A stretch of 64,000 nucleotides of DNA from Paraphaeosphaeria minitans. Its lineage: Eukaryota > Ascomycota > Dothideomycetes > Pleosporales > Didymosphaeriaceae. The position numbers and the translations under genes are program-made. The notes beneath the pieces were generated by a model. The model worked only from the letters and a program-made list of their open reading frames with translations. It ran no database searches and was not told where the DNA came from. The DNA is taken from positions 2,170,001 through 2,234,000 of the forward strand of contig WJXW01000006.1 in assembly GCA_015832175.1 (NCBI GenBank), written 5' to 3'. Each line of letters begins with the position of its first letter. Position 1 is the stretch's first letter. This document shows positions 11,597 through 23,118 of the stretch, piece after piece.

Positions 11597-11618
11597 TGCT
11601 TCGTCGTGACGTGATTCC

Positions 11619-13238
11619 CTACACCAGTAGGCCCGCGACCCCGAGAGCCATCGCGCCCATGCTGTGCTCCCTGACCTCGTCGCCGCTGCGCCTGTGCTTG
11701 CCCATGGCGACAAGTTGGCGCGCTGCATCCGCCTTGGCCTGCGAGAGTGCCGTTGGCGAGGGCGGCTCCGAGGGAGCACCGGCGCGAGTCTCTTCGGCGG
11801 CCGAGTCCGACGACGTCGACGACAGGTCGTAGCCGAACGATTCGACGGAAGCGTCGCTCACGCCTCGGAGAGGTGACGACGGCCTTGCCACGAGGATGGG
11901 ACCAGGGACCGACTTGGGCACCTTCGCTGCCCGTTTGGCCTTTGGGAAATCATGCGCGTCGTATCGGGGAGGGTGCGATGTGTACATGACCAGGACATTC
12001 GCCTTGGCGTTGATGCGCGCGCGTTCGCCGCCGCACATGACAACGTCGCTCACCCGCGGGGAGCAAGCGAGAAGCGCAGGCGCGCACCGCCTTCGGTAAC
12101 GGAGAGCTTGCGACTGGCTCGGTCGGACGACGGGCGCATCTTTCGGGTCTGGATACATGTCCCTGGTCGTGGGGCGGACCTCCTCGTTGGACACACTTCG
12201 GCTCAGCGAAGCGCTTCCGAGCCGCTGTGAAGGAAAGCGCACATCATCCGCATCAAATTCCTCTCCATCAACGTCCGCAGGCGCACTGGGTAGATCCAGC
12301 TCCGGTAGCTGAGGAGCGCTGGTTCCTGCTGCAAGGTGAGGATAGAGCTGTCGAATGATCTCTTCCTGCTCCGCAATGATGCGGCGACCGGCTTCCAGAC
12401 TGGACAAGTTCTCGAGGTTTTCGCCAAGGCGCGATCCGTCGAGGACGCGCTGGCGGCGACTTCGTCTGGGCAAGCTGCGGTAACGGGGCTCACTCCGATC
12501 CTCCAACGGTTGGCTGATGTCGATGGCGGCGCACAGCTTCTCTGTCCAGTCGAGCATCTCTTCTTGGCTGCTGGCGCACAGCAGGAATTGTTCCGTCTCC
12601 AAACGCAGGCGGATGACGTGTTCACGGACCGGTTCGAAAAGATGAGGGTCGGTTTCGTACAATTTGTGACGCGCCGAGGCCGGAACCAGGTGTGCGAAGG
12701 GAGATTTGGGGGCCGGCGGGGCCTTTTTGAAATCCGACGCCACACCCACTTCCGAGTGCTGCAGGGTGAAGGAGCGGATCAGGCGCCCTGGTGATGGTGA
12801 TTTGTTCTTGCTGAGGAGACTGGGGGATTTTGTGCGGTAGATGTTGAGCTGCGTTCCTTCCAGCACCACATAAACATGGTGCCAATCTCTGGGCCTCGAC
12901 ACTTGGAAGATGGCCGTCAGCTCTTGCTTCATCCCCATGACGCCGCTTTGAAATACGGTGCATTCATAAGGCGGGGGTGATGTGTTGTTCCAAAGCTCGG
13001 CCGCCTCTTCCAGATGCTTGTTGTAGGCCCACGTGAGCGCCTTGGCACTGTTTGCATTTTCGTACGAGGGCGGAGAGGCCAGTACCGGCGTGGCGTGGGT
13101 GTGAAATATGTTGTGATAGCCATAGCTAGGCGGTATCGATTGCGAGCTTGGATTGCTGTTCTGTCGGTCTGATTGCTCGGCTCTCCGCGAACGGGAAGCC
13201 GAGTGGGTTTCTGTGACAGGATCCATGGTGGAGGGCAT
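11619..13238 (-). CDS. PH-domain protein, function unknown (539 aa)
   Basis: Single open exon starting MPSTMDP. A pleckstrin-homology domain is visible at about residues 100-240. It starts at MKQELTAIFQVSRPRDWHHVYVVLEGTQLNIY, continues with LIRSFTLQHSEVGVA, and ends in the C-terminal helix FLLCASSQEEMLDWTEKLCAAI with its conserved Trp. The N-terminus is Pro/Ser-rich (SPPSYENA, SPPPYEC, PPxY-like). The C-terminal half is charged and Ser-rich and ends in a short hydrophobic tail (MGAMALGVAGLLV) that could insert in a membrane. PH domains bind phosphoinositides or proteins at membranes; no enzymatic domain is seen. Similar PH proteins are widespread in filamentous fungi without a fixed name. Confidence 0.8.
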   Translation of the reverse strand: MPSTMDPVTETHSASRSRRAEQSDRQNSNPSSQSIPPSYGYHNIFHTHATPVLASPPSYENANSAKALTWAYNKHLEEAAELWNNTSPPPYECTVFQSGVMGMKQELTAIFQVSRPRDWHHVYVVLEGTQLNIYRTKSPSLLSKNKSPSPGRLIRSFTLQHSEVGVASDFKKAPPAPKSPFAHLVPASARHKLYETDPHLFEPVREHVIRLRLETEQFLLCASSQEEMLDWTEKLCAAIDISQPLEDRSEPRYRSLPRRSRRQRVLDGSRLGENLENLSSLEAGRRIIAEQEEIIRQLYPHLAAGTSAPQLPELDLPSAPADVDGEEFDADDVRFPSQRLGSASLSRSVSNEEVRPTTRDMYPDPKDAPVVRPSQSQALRYRRRCAPALLACSPRVSDVVMCGGERARINAKANVLVMYTSHPPRYDAHDFPKAKRAAKVPKSVPGPILVARPSSPLRGVSDASVESFGYDLSSTSSDSAAEETRAGAPSEPPSPTALSQAKADAARQLVAMGKHRRSGDEVREHSMGAMALGVAGLLV

Positions 13239-13871
13239 TTGGGCTACCTAGGTAAACAGCGACGCTTGTTTCGCTGTTTGAGAGGAGGGACCAGGAACAG
13301 CGGCAACAATCGGGGAGAAGGATGGGTGGCGGCAGGACTGGGTCTTGTATGCGGTACGGAGTGCGAGATGAAAGCGGTTCATGGGTAGCTGGGTTTCCCG
13401 GTATGCAGAGCTTGGCTTGGTAGGCTGACCCGAAGCGAGTACGTACCGGTAGGTAGTACCGCGGAATGCGCGTGTCTTTGTGGCTGGGGTCTGGGAGCAA
13501 TAAGAAAAGGCGAGGCTTGAAAGACCGGGCGCGGCCAGGCGGTAGTCTACCTATTGAATGCAAAAGAGAGTGGACGACGGCAAGCGGGTGGACGAGCAAT
13601 GTGGCGCGGGCGGTGGTTGTTTGTATGCTGGGCCTGGACAGGCAAGGTGCAGGTTAGGGCAGGGCAGGGCAGGTTGGAGTTGCGGGTTGGTGGAGTGCGT
13701 GAGGTAGGTAGGTAGGTACGGTAGGTAGGTAAGCGGGCACGGCTCTCACGTAGGTAGGCGGGCGTCGCAGGAAGCGCCGAGGGCGAGGGCGAGGGCGAGG
13801 GCAACTGGCGGTGGCAATGGCGGTGGCAGTGGCAGTGGCAGTGGCAGTTGGCAGCTGGCTGGTAAATTGAT

Positions 13872-13979
13872 GGGCGGTGGCAGCTGTGGTCAACTGCTGG
13901 GCGGTGGCAGCTGTGGTCAACTGCTGGGCGGTGGCAGCTGTGGTCAACTGCTGGGCGGTGGCAGCTGTGGTGAATTGCT
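13872..13979. repeat. 27-bp minisatellite, four copies
   Basis: Units begin GGGCGGTGGCAGCTG at 13872, 13899, 13926 and 13953, period 27. It lies about 630 bp upstream of the PH-domain gene start. Confidence 0.9.
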
Positions 13980-15212
13980 GGGGCTTGCAGGATGCGACAC
14001 AACAATATGAATGAATGCGTGCTGTGATGTGCTGTGCTGCGCTGCGCTGTGCTGCCGACCGTGCTCACCCAAGTGGGCTGCCCATTGCTTTTGGCAGGGG
14101 CGGGCGGGCTCGCAGGCAGGCTCGCAGGCAGGCATCCCACTTGCACCGCGGGAGACAGGGCATAGGACACAATCACCTGGGTCCGACGCCACATCGCGCT
14201 TGCTGGCGAGGTGCTCGGGGTTGGCCGTCGTGGTGGACTACCTAACCCTGTTTTACCCAACGGTACTATCTACCTACCTAGCCAGGCTCCGGATATCAAT
14301 AGCTCATGCGGTGCTCGCATACTATAGTACACGCACCTGACAGTTAAGCATCCAACTGCCAGTCCAGTCCAGTCCAACGCCCAGTCCAGTCCAGTCGTCC
14401 AACTGCTCCAGACTCGTCTCATGTCGCTCCTGGTGTACCTACTGTGCACTGTGTAGCATGCTCACCGCCATGCTCACCTCACGCGAGCCTGCACGCATGC
14501 CTTGGCCGTGTCCGTGAGGGCTGACTCAGGGCCAGACACCGAACAACAACCCTCCAACCAGACCATTCCCGCCCACGACCATGTACACAGTAGGACGGAA
14601 AGACAACATGTGCTGCCCTCTCCACCGCGCCGCCGCCGCCGTCGTCGCAGGCGGCCACATTCACACCGTCTGCGCGGCTCTTCTCCCCCCGCCGCACCCT
14701 TCCCGCGCCCCGTGCCTCAACACAGACGTGGTGGCTTTGGCCCGTCGTTGCACCTAGCCCCCAAAGCCACTGGAAATTCAAATCGACCTTTGCTCGCCGC
14801 TTGTTGTCGCGCCAGGTTACAGTTCATCTAGGTACCTACACGCTCTATTGTTTTCCTGACAGCGTTTCGCAACTCGCGCCTGCATCCAAGCCTCGCCTCG
14901 CCTGCATGACCTTGATCTCCTGGACAGTCCACGTTCGCTCGGCCCGCTGTGTCTTTTCGGGTTGCGCCGCACAAGTAGAAAAGGGATTCCTGCGCGTCGC
15001 ATGGAAGAAGCGTGCTCATTCAGCTCATGTACCTACCCTGCCTGCTGCGCAGCCTGCATCGGTGGCTCTGCACATCTTCCGCTGATCATCCACGGTAGTC
15101 TCAGCCCTACGGTACCGCACGACCCTAGGTAAAGACTCGACCATCGAGTGTCTCCTTCGTCCCTTGTTTCGTCCATGAAAACAACAACGCCGGGCAGCTG
15201 AGATGCCATTCA

Positions 15213-15484
15213 TGCCTGGTGAAGATGGTTTTTGAGTTGTGACGCGTGCCTGGTGAAGATGGTCTTTGAGTTGTGACACGTGCCTGGTGAAGATGGTTTT
15301 TGAGTTGTGACGCGTGCCTGGTGAAGATGGTCTTTGAGTTGTGACACGTGCCTGGTGAAGATGGTTTTTGAGTTGTGACGCGTGCCTGGTGAAGATGGTC
15401 TTTGAGTTGTGACACGTGCCTGGTGAAGATGGTTTTTGAGTTGTGACACGTGCCTGGTGAAGATGGTCTTGAGTTGTGACGCGT
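15213..15484. repeat. 34-bp minisatellite, eight copies with alternating variants
   Basis: Units begin TGCCTGGTGAAGATGG at 15213, 15247, 15281, 15315, 15349, 15383, 15417 and 15451. Two variant sites (GGTTTTTGA or GGTCTTTGA, and GACGCG or GACACG) alternate, giving a 68-bp higher-order unit over much of the array. There are no spacers. A 30-bp tandem duplication (CCACACCCGTCAACACTGCC core) follows directly at about 15490-15550. Confidence 0.95.
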
Positions 15485-16792
15485 GCCTGTCCCACACCCG
15501 TCAACACTGCCCAAGGGAAGCCCACACCCGTCAACACTGCCCAAGGGAAGCCAAACAAGCATTCGCTCCCAAGGAACGACTTCTTCGTTGCGCCTCCTGA
15601 AACAGTTCCGCAGAGGAAGACTGTCATCGTCTCGAGCATCATAATCACTTCTTTTCGATCCTGTGTGGCTTCTTTCCCTTCTCGACGGCTGCAGCTTCCC
15701 GGTGCGTGTTTTGGCGCCTCTGGAGTGGGCGCGGCTCAAATCCTCCAGCCTCCGCTCTGAGAACTGCCTGTTGGTTGATTCCACACTATTTGACTTGACT
15801 TCTATCCAAGACTGCCCCCACGAACGCACATACTCAAGCCGGTTGGCTTCTCACTCGTGCTCGTCAACGCACCTGGGCAGTTCACAAGCCACTGTTGTGA
15901 CACTGACAAGGTGTTGAAGTAAAACACTCACTTCCGTGATTCTTTCTGGATCCACTGATTCATATCACGGGATTCTTGCCAAGAGGCTCGTTTCTTTTGT
16001 ATATAGTCTGCCCTTTCGGCATCCTTTCCTACAATCAGCTATTTGTATTCTTTACAACTCTGCTCCTGAATATCCTGTGATAGTTCGAGCCCTTTTTACC
16101 ACAACACAAGGGCATACGGGCCATCACCTCGAAACAGAAGCTACCGCCACACCATGGGTCGCCTCCTTTCGCCGGCCCACCCAACTACCGCTCGCTTTCT
16201 CTAACAGCTAGTAACGCGTTGGCACTTCTGTTTATATCGTCGCCGCTCTGAAACATGTCAACGTGTTGAGCTCAGGCCGGCGACCACGTCGTCACGCACC
16301 AGTGGGGCTCTCGGCATTGAGAAAAAGTTGCGTCGTTACCTACGCCACCCGAGGAAGGCCTCTCCATCGCTTGTTCTCCAATGTTGCATTCGTACGCAGG
16401 GGCATCGGAATCGCGTCAATGTCCCCACGATCGACGGATCGCTCCTTTGAATCCTTCAACGGCTGCCGTTTTGCTGCTTCGAGGTCGGTCATTGTCCCAT
16501 GAAGCTAGTGCAACGCGCCCGGAGGCCGATGGCGGCGAAACGGCCCAACAAGCTCCCTGCGTGTCACGAACCACAACACTGCGAACCCGATTGGCTCAAA
16601 CTTCACAAATCGAGTCATAAATCAATGTGCCAGTGAAAGCCAAAAGGCGAATGCGGGCAATACGAAAGCTAAAGGCATTCTAATAACTGTCCAATATGAT
16701 CTGTGATCGACACCGTCAAAGGCCCACAACCATACCGCCATCTGCTCGGCATGCTCCTTGGAAAGTCGTTTCCCCTGAAGACGGCCACCTGC

Positions 16793-18554
16793 CTAGTACA
16801 CGTAGAAATTGATCGCCTCGTCGTTGGAGGCTCGGATCTTCTTGTTGTCCCTCTGCAGAATCAACCTCATGGCCCAAGCACACAACACGACGCCTGCTGA
16901 GAATCCAACGCTCGCATACATGGCCTTTCCAAACCGAGGAGCGTCACTGTCCGGCCACAGGTACGGCGTATACACAAAGGAAAGATTACCCAGCGTGTTG
17001 ACAATGGCCAGCGAGACCGCTTTCTTTTCGTGTGTCTGACATAGCACGCCCGCGGTCCACGCCAACACAATGTTGTTCACACCGTAGGTCGCGCCAACGA
17101 ACAGCACCATGGCGAAGTACCGCGCACCGACATTGAGCGTCGCAGTGCCCAAGATAAATCCTACTATAGCGACGGCTTTAGACAGCGAGATGTGCCACGT
17201 GCGCTCGTTGAACTTTCCTGACGAAAACGATACGGCCACGCTTGCGAAGGCTGCAATGAGATAGGGCGGGCACGTCAGCACCAGCGTGATGGTGGTGTTG
17301 AAGCCCAACGTCTTCACAACCGTTGGAAGAAAGTTCTTGAACCCGTTGGCGGAGAGATGCATGTTCTGCATGAGCGCGAATAGCCAGGTGCGTGGGTCAG
17401 AGCAAGCTTCGCGCAGGCCTTTCCAGACGTCGACTTTGCCTTTCAGCTCGGTTGTGTCCTGGACGATGCGGGAGTGGGCGAGTTCGCGCTCCGGCTGGGT
17501 GAGCCAGCGGGTTTCCAGCGGGGCATTGGGAAGGAGGAAGAATGCTGCTACTGCAACAAAGACTGCGCAACCCCGACCGCAATTAGCACTGCACTACCGA
17601 TTAACACCAGAGCTTGGTTGAAGCATACCTGTAACGAGACCCTGGATGAGGAAAAGCCACCGCCAACCCTCTAGTCCATGTTTTCCATCAAGGCTCGCAA
17701 AGATGCCCGCCGCGATGAGCCCCGAGAACGAACTCGCGAGCAAGTTGCCCGTGTAGAAGACGGACAGTCGTGTTGCAATTTCTTTCCGCGTGTAGAACGA
17801 GCTAATCAAGTACAGCGCGCCGGGATAGAATGGCGCCTCCGCCATACCAAGTATGAGCCTGTCTTGCAGTCAGCCTCGATCCCACATTGTCTTTGCCTCA
17901 TCATTCGAAAGGAAATGGGAAACTCACCGACACACCAACATCCCCGTGTAATCTTTGACCAGCACCATGAGTGTGCTAACGATGGCCCACGCCATCATCC
18001 AGCCCGCCAAGTAGTGGCTAGGCTTCACCCTCGTGAGCATCATATTGGACGGGACCTGACCGACCAGATATCCGACAAAGAAGATGGATATGCATGTGTT
18101 GTATTCCGTGCCGACGAGGTTCAGGTCTTTGTGCATGTTGTTGAGTTTACCGTTAACTATGGCGTTGCGGTCGAGGAAGTTGAGGAAGTACATGATCCAG
18201 AGGATTGGCTGTGGAAATTGTCAGTCGGAGTCGCCAAGGAGGTTCGCGAAGAGCATGGTGCAAAGGTCTGGAGGGAAAAGTGGGGGAGCTGAGGGCTGAG
18301 CGGGTGAAGACAACGGATCGCGAAGGACTGCTACGTCCATACGAAATGAGGCCAGGACGAAAGAGAGGATGCTGTACCATCATGTACAAGTCCAGCTTTT
18401 TGACGAGAGCAATTTCTTCAGGCGACTTCACGGTGACGGCGCCGAACCGATCGACTACGGTTGAGTCATGGTCGAGTTTGTTGACCTCGTCGATGCGCTC
18501 GACTGAAGCTGAGGGCTTGAGCTCGTGCTGATTGGTGTTGAGTTGTGAGACCAT
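16793..18554 (-). CDS. Dal5/allantoate-permease-type MFS transporter (485 aa)
   Basis: Four exons, 18554-18378, 18208-17928, 17858-17629 and 17562-16793, with three introns of 66-170 nt; all joins keep frame. Anion:cation symporter (Dal5/Tna1) hallmarks are NFLDRNAIVNGKLNNM after the first helix, the GYLVGQVPSNMMLTRVKPSHYL block of helices 2-3, LGMAEAPFYPGALYLISSFY, and GWRWLFLIQG in helix 6, with about 12 membrane segments. Such carriers move small organic anions such as allantoate, nicotinate, pantothenate, phthalate or dipeptides with protons. It is divergently placed to the NRPS-like reductase gene across a 486-bp promoter region, so the two are probably co-expressed. Substrate unknown. 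Confidence 0.9.
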
Positions 18555-19040
18555 GGTGAGTAGATCAAGGTTGGCGACTCGATATCACTTCACAGTGAAC
18601 GAGAATCAACCGTTTATCTATCTGTGCATTTGGGCTTGTTGATGCAGCACTTCACTACCTCTAGCTTGCATAGGACTAGATAAGCCCCAGGATCCGTGCA
18701 TTTACATGCGGGGTAAGTCCCGTGGGGAAGGCGGAAGGAAAAGCTGCAGATACTAAAATGGTAGATTCGAGGCCGTAACAGACCATAGACCTGCGATCTT
18801 CCTCGGCGCGGCTGATGATTGGTGGGTGAATTGGCATTGCGACCGGGAGATCTCCCTCGCGTGTCCGATGAACGGAAACTAATCCGGCCAATCCTAGCCC
18901 CCATCGGATAAGGAATCCGGGGTAGAGCCGGAAAAGCCCCTCATGTCCAGATCCGGCATCCGAAGCGAGGGGCTGCCTCGCCATTCTTTCCCAATCGTGC
19001 ATACATCACAGTACATATATATCGCGTGAAAGTGGAAGAC
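18555..19040. promoter_or_regulatory. divergent promoter, MFS carrier / NRPS-like reductase
   Basis: 486 bp between two start codons in opposite directions. Several CCGG/TCCGG words cluster at about 18870-18965, which could be parts of CGG-type zinc-cluster sites (inference). CATATATAT lies at about 19014-19022 just before the reductase ATG. Confidence 0.45.
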
Positions 19041-22000
19041 ATGTCGATTATTACAGCCATCTCCGAAACAATGAAAACCGCAAATCACAAGCCGCTCATT
19101 GCGGGAGGAAGCAACGACGATATCTTCACCATCGACGATTTAATCAGGCGAAGAGCTACAGAGCTGCGACAATCACCGTTGCTGTGTTTCCCCAGAGATG
19201 GCTTGAAAGATCATGAAGAACATTCGGCGGAAGCCATCAATAGATATGTCGATGCAGCAGTCGCAGCACTGCAGCAAAGAGGGTTGAAGCCAGCGGTTGG
19301 TGACACCTGACAAGGATTTCGAACATGCAACTAACTGCGCAAATAGGATGCGGACCTCGAGCAAGCCCCCTCGATTGGCATCTTGGCTCATTCATCCTTG
19401 GCATTCATAATCACACTTCTGGGGCTAAACAGGTTGGGGTATGCAGCACTCCTCCTATCAACACGGCTCGCAGGTCCAGCACTCCATGCTTTGCTGCAAG
19501 CCGCAGAATGCAGCACGATCTTGACGACTTCACATTTCCACGATGTGTTGTCCGAAGTGCAAGTGCTACAAGATCTGACTCTGATCGAGACGCTAAAGCA
19601 CGAGGACTACTACGGTGTAGACGCACCTGTGTTCCATCGCAAGCATGACCCACACCGCGAAAATCCTAAAAGAGCCGTCATCATACACTCCTCCGGTTCG
19701 ACAGGTCTCCCAAAGCCGATCTATCTCACTCACCGGAGCTGCATCGCTGCATTCGCAACGAACTTCGACCGGAAAGCACTGATGACCCAACCGCTTTTCC
19801 ACAGCTTTGGCTTCTACGAGACGTTCCGGTCAATCTACTCCGGAAAGCCGATGTACTATGTCAACTACAACTATCCTCTTACGAAGCAGAATCTGCTTAC
19901 GACCTTAGAACACGTCAAGCCTGATCTGCTTTTCTGTGTGCCGTATGTGCTGAAGCTGCTGGCGGATTCAGACGAGGGGATTCGCAGCTTGGCAGATATT
20001 GATCTTATTATGTATGGTGGAAGTGCATGCCCGGATGATCTGGGGGACAAGCTCGTCAAGCATGGAGTCAATGTCTGTGCGAATTATGGCGCGTAAGTAT
20101 AATCAAGTAGCCTGGTATCTCGGAAAGCTCACACAAAGCAGAACAGAGACTGGCCGCGTAATGACATCCGTACGACCGAAAGGTGACGACGCATGGAACT
20201 ACCTCCGAATACTCCCCCAGGTCAGGGAGTATCTATTGATGGATGAGGTCGCTCCGGGCATATTCGAGTGCGTTGCGCTTGATGGCTTGAAGTCGAAGAG
20301 CACCATCAACTCGGACGACCCGCCAAATTCTTTCCGCACGCGAGACCTCTTCATGCAGCATCCCTCGAACCCCGAATTCTGGAAGTATGTTTCGCGGCTC
20401 GACGACAGACTAACATTGGTGAATGGCGAGAAAGTGCTTCCCATACCGATTGAAGGACGCATACGTCAAGAACGCCTGGTACAAGAAGCCATCGTCTTCG
20501 GAGACGGCAAGGTCGTACCTGGTATTCTCATCATCAAAGCTGATGCCGCAGCCGATATGTCTGATGACGACTTCCTCCAACACATTTGGCCGAGCGTCGA
20601 AGACGCAAATTCCCACGCGGAAAGCTTCTCCCGGATCCCGCAAGATCTTGTGGTCGTCCTACCGTCGGGAACAAAGTACGCCACTACGGACAAGAGCACG
20701 TTCATCCGGGCGCAGGTGTACGAGCAATTCAAGCAGCAGATCGCAGAGGCGTATGGGAAGTTCGAGAACGGCGCAGGCGGTTCCATAGCGCTGCCACTTC
20801 CCGAGCTTGAAGCACATCTACTGGAGAGGTTCCGCGAGCACCTCGATGTCAATCTGGAGTCGCCCGAAACAGACTTCTTCGCTTTTGGGATCGACAGCCT
20901 GCAGTGCCTGAAGATGTGGAGCATGATCAAGAAGGAGATTGACCTGGGAGGAAAGCAGTCTGAATTAGGACAAAACGTCTTGTACGAGACGGGCAACATC
21001 GCATCTTTAGCTCGTTACCTCGATGGGCTGCGCAATGGAACGCAAGAAGACGTGCAAGATCAAGATCAGGTTATGACCGATCTGATAGCCAAGTACTCGT
21101 CTTTCGATACCTTCAATTGGCCGACGCCATCAAAACAGGTTGTGGTGCGTACACTCTCCTCATTCAATCCCCGCAGACACTGACATTCTTAGCTACTCAC
21201 CGGCGTCACCGGCGGACTAGGAGCCCACCTCCTCTCCCAACTCCTCACCCAGCCCTCCATATCCGAAATCTGGTGCCCCATCCGCGCACCCACCGACCTT
21301 GCCGCCCTCGAAAGAACCCTAAAAAGCCTCTCCTCACGCGGTCTTCTCCTCTCGCAGTCCCAGATACGAAAGGTCGTCGCACTCCCCTCCGACCTCAGCA
21401 AAGCAGACTTCGGCCTCGGCGCCTCCCGCCTCGAAGAGCTGCGTTCAAAGCTGACTATGGTCATCCACAGCGCCTGGGCCGTGAATTTCAACATCTCCGT
21501 CCAGTCCTTCGAAAACGAACACATCGCCGCCGTGCGCAACTTCGTCAACCTATGCCAGTCCACCACCCACGGCGCCGCAGCGGCCTTCTACTACTGCTCC
21601 TCCGTCTCCTCGGCGGGCGGCACACCGCGGCCTGGCACCGTGCCCGAAGGTCCGGTGCGAGACATGGCGCACGCCCAGAAGACGGGGTACGCGCGGTCCA
21701 AGTACGTGGCTGAGAGCATCGTGCTCAACGCCGCCCAGCGCGGTGCGCGCGCCCGCGTCCTACGCATAGGCCAGTTGGTCGGCGACACGGAAGCAGGCAC
21801 GTGGAACACGACCGAGGGCGTGCCGCTGATGATACAGACGGCGGTGACGCTGGGTGCGCTGCCTACTCTGGACGAGGAGATGAGCTGGTTGCCCGTGGAC
21901 TATGCCGCGCGCATCATCATCGACCTCTGTGAGGTTGCCGATCACTCTTCTTCTTCTTCTTCTTCTTCGTCGTCGCGGGCCGTGGAAAGTGCGCCCCCGG

Positions 22001-22359
22001 AGCGGGTATATCACGTCCTGAATCCAACCCGCTTCCACTGGACGCGCGACATGCTGCCCGCGCTCGAGGCGGCCGGGCTGGACTTCGCGACGCTGCCCGT
22101 CGACGAGTGGATGCAGCGTCTGCGAACGTCGGATGCGGATCCGGAGCGGAATCCGCCGATCAAGCTGCTGGGGTGGTTCGAGAGCAAATACGGGGGAGGG
22201 GCGAGCAAGGCGGTCAAGGGCGCGTTGGAGTTTGAGACGGCGGAGACGGGGAGGAAAAGTGCGAGCGTGGGGAGGATACCGAGCGTGGTTGATGGCGAGT
22301 TTGTTCGGAAGATGATAGGGTGGTTGCGGAAGGAATGGGCGGCTCAGGCAAAGAATTAA
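19041..22359 (+). CDS. NRPS-like carboxylate reductase, A-T-R architecture (1056 aa)
   Basis: Four exons, 19041-19295, 19347-20092, 20142-21144 and 21193-22359; the first donor (GTTGGT) is weak but keeps frame and has a CTAAC branch site. Adenylation domain: FTIDDLIRRRA start, SSGSTGLPKP P-loop (about residue 200) and NYGATETG. Carrier (T) domain: FGIDSLQCLKMW, with the phosphopantetheine Ser at about 585. Thioester reductase domain from about 669: LLTGVTGGLGAHLL Rossmann motif and YARSK (about 834). There is no condensation domain, so it should activate one carboxylic or amino acid, load it as a thioester and release it reductively with NADPH as an aldehyde or alcohol. A run of about ten Ser near residue 925 is encoded by a TCT repeat. 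It neighbours an FMO, two MFS carriers and an M19 dipeptidase. Substrate unknown. Confidence 0.9.
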
Positions 22360-23118
22360 GCCGGAGGGCTCGGGTTGAAGGGGGGGGGGGGGGGGGGGGG
22401 TGTTCGGGGGAGAGAGATGGGCCATGTCACTTCAGGAAGCTCCATGTGGGTTTGCATGTATTAACAAGTTAAATATCCCGCGTCGTTTCATATGAGAATT
22501 CAATCGTACGGATCTTGCTCAGTCTAGAATTACGTGTTGCACTTGGCTGATACCCTACTCGCTGATGGTCATGATGAACAGAAGCCGAGTCGACATTCCG
22601 AACTTTGTACATGTTAACACCCGAAGCGCAAACTATACCCATATGGGCGATGCGCAAGAACATGCCTTGTCAGCTTCCAACGTTCCCAGTAGTTTCTCGA
22701 GCTGCATGTCCCATATATGATAACCCATTATATATTTGGACGACGTAGAAATGGTGATTAAGATACTATTCGCAACACCTATCACCTAAGGACTTTCAGG
22801 ACCATGTTTCTCAATGTTCAGACCGAACGAGCAATTGGCTTACCCACACCTGCACTCAACATAATCCAGTCGTCTCAGCCGAGCGCATACACCAAGACTG
22901 TTCTGCTGTAAGATTTGACATGCCCAGTAATACGATGACCATCAGGCTCTTGGCAGTCGTAACGCCGAAAACCAACGGCTGCCTCGTGATGAGAGTCACA
23001 TATTCAGGGTCGGGGAATGAGGCAGGCTCTGCCATAGTCGGGAACCTTGAACTCATCACCAGCGACTTGCGCAGACACTTACGTAAGGGTAGAGTTAAAC
23101 AAGTCCTGCGCAGACAAA
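22360..23118. other. convergent intergenic region with G homopolymer
   Basis: 3' flanks of the NRPS-like and FMO genes. A run of about 21 G at 22380-22400 follows the reductase stop codon; its exact length is likely uncertain in any assembly. No gene seen. Confidence 0.6.
22380..22400 (+). repeat. G homopolymer, about 21 bp
   Basis: Uninterrupted G run 20 bp after the NRPS-like stop codon. Length may vary by sequencing or slippage. Confidence 0.9.

Larger units (their letters stand above)
8570..11618. other. intergenic 3 kb, repeat-rich
   Basis: No gene recognised. Holds a 147-bp MITE, many CCTA/TAGG tetranucleotide tracts, short GTCCAGA and CATGC/CTGTG tandem runs (about 10150-10190 and 10310-10370), a 24-A homopolymer (about 11340-11364), and a 39-bp minisatellite abutting the PH-domain gene. 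Confidence 0.6.
13239..16792. other. intergenic 3.5 kb, minisatellite-rich
   Basis: No gene recognised on either strand. Holds TAGG tracts (13705-13733), (GAGGGC)n and (GGCAGT)n runs at about 13778-13850, a 27-bp minisatellite, (CAGTC)n-like runs near 14350-14395, a 34-bp minisatellite and a 30-bp direct duplication at about 15490-15550. The open frames here mostly follow the repeats. Confidence 0.55.

Noticed and set aside
15213..15484. CRISPR-like repeated 34-bp units
   Set aside because: Units are directly adjacent with no unique spacers, and the DNA is eukaryotic.
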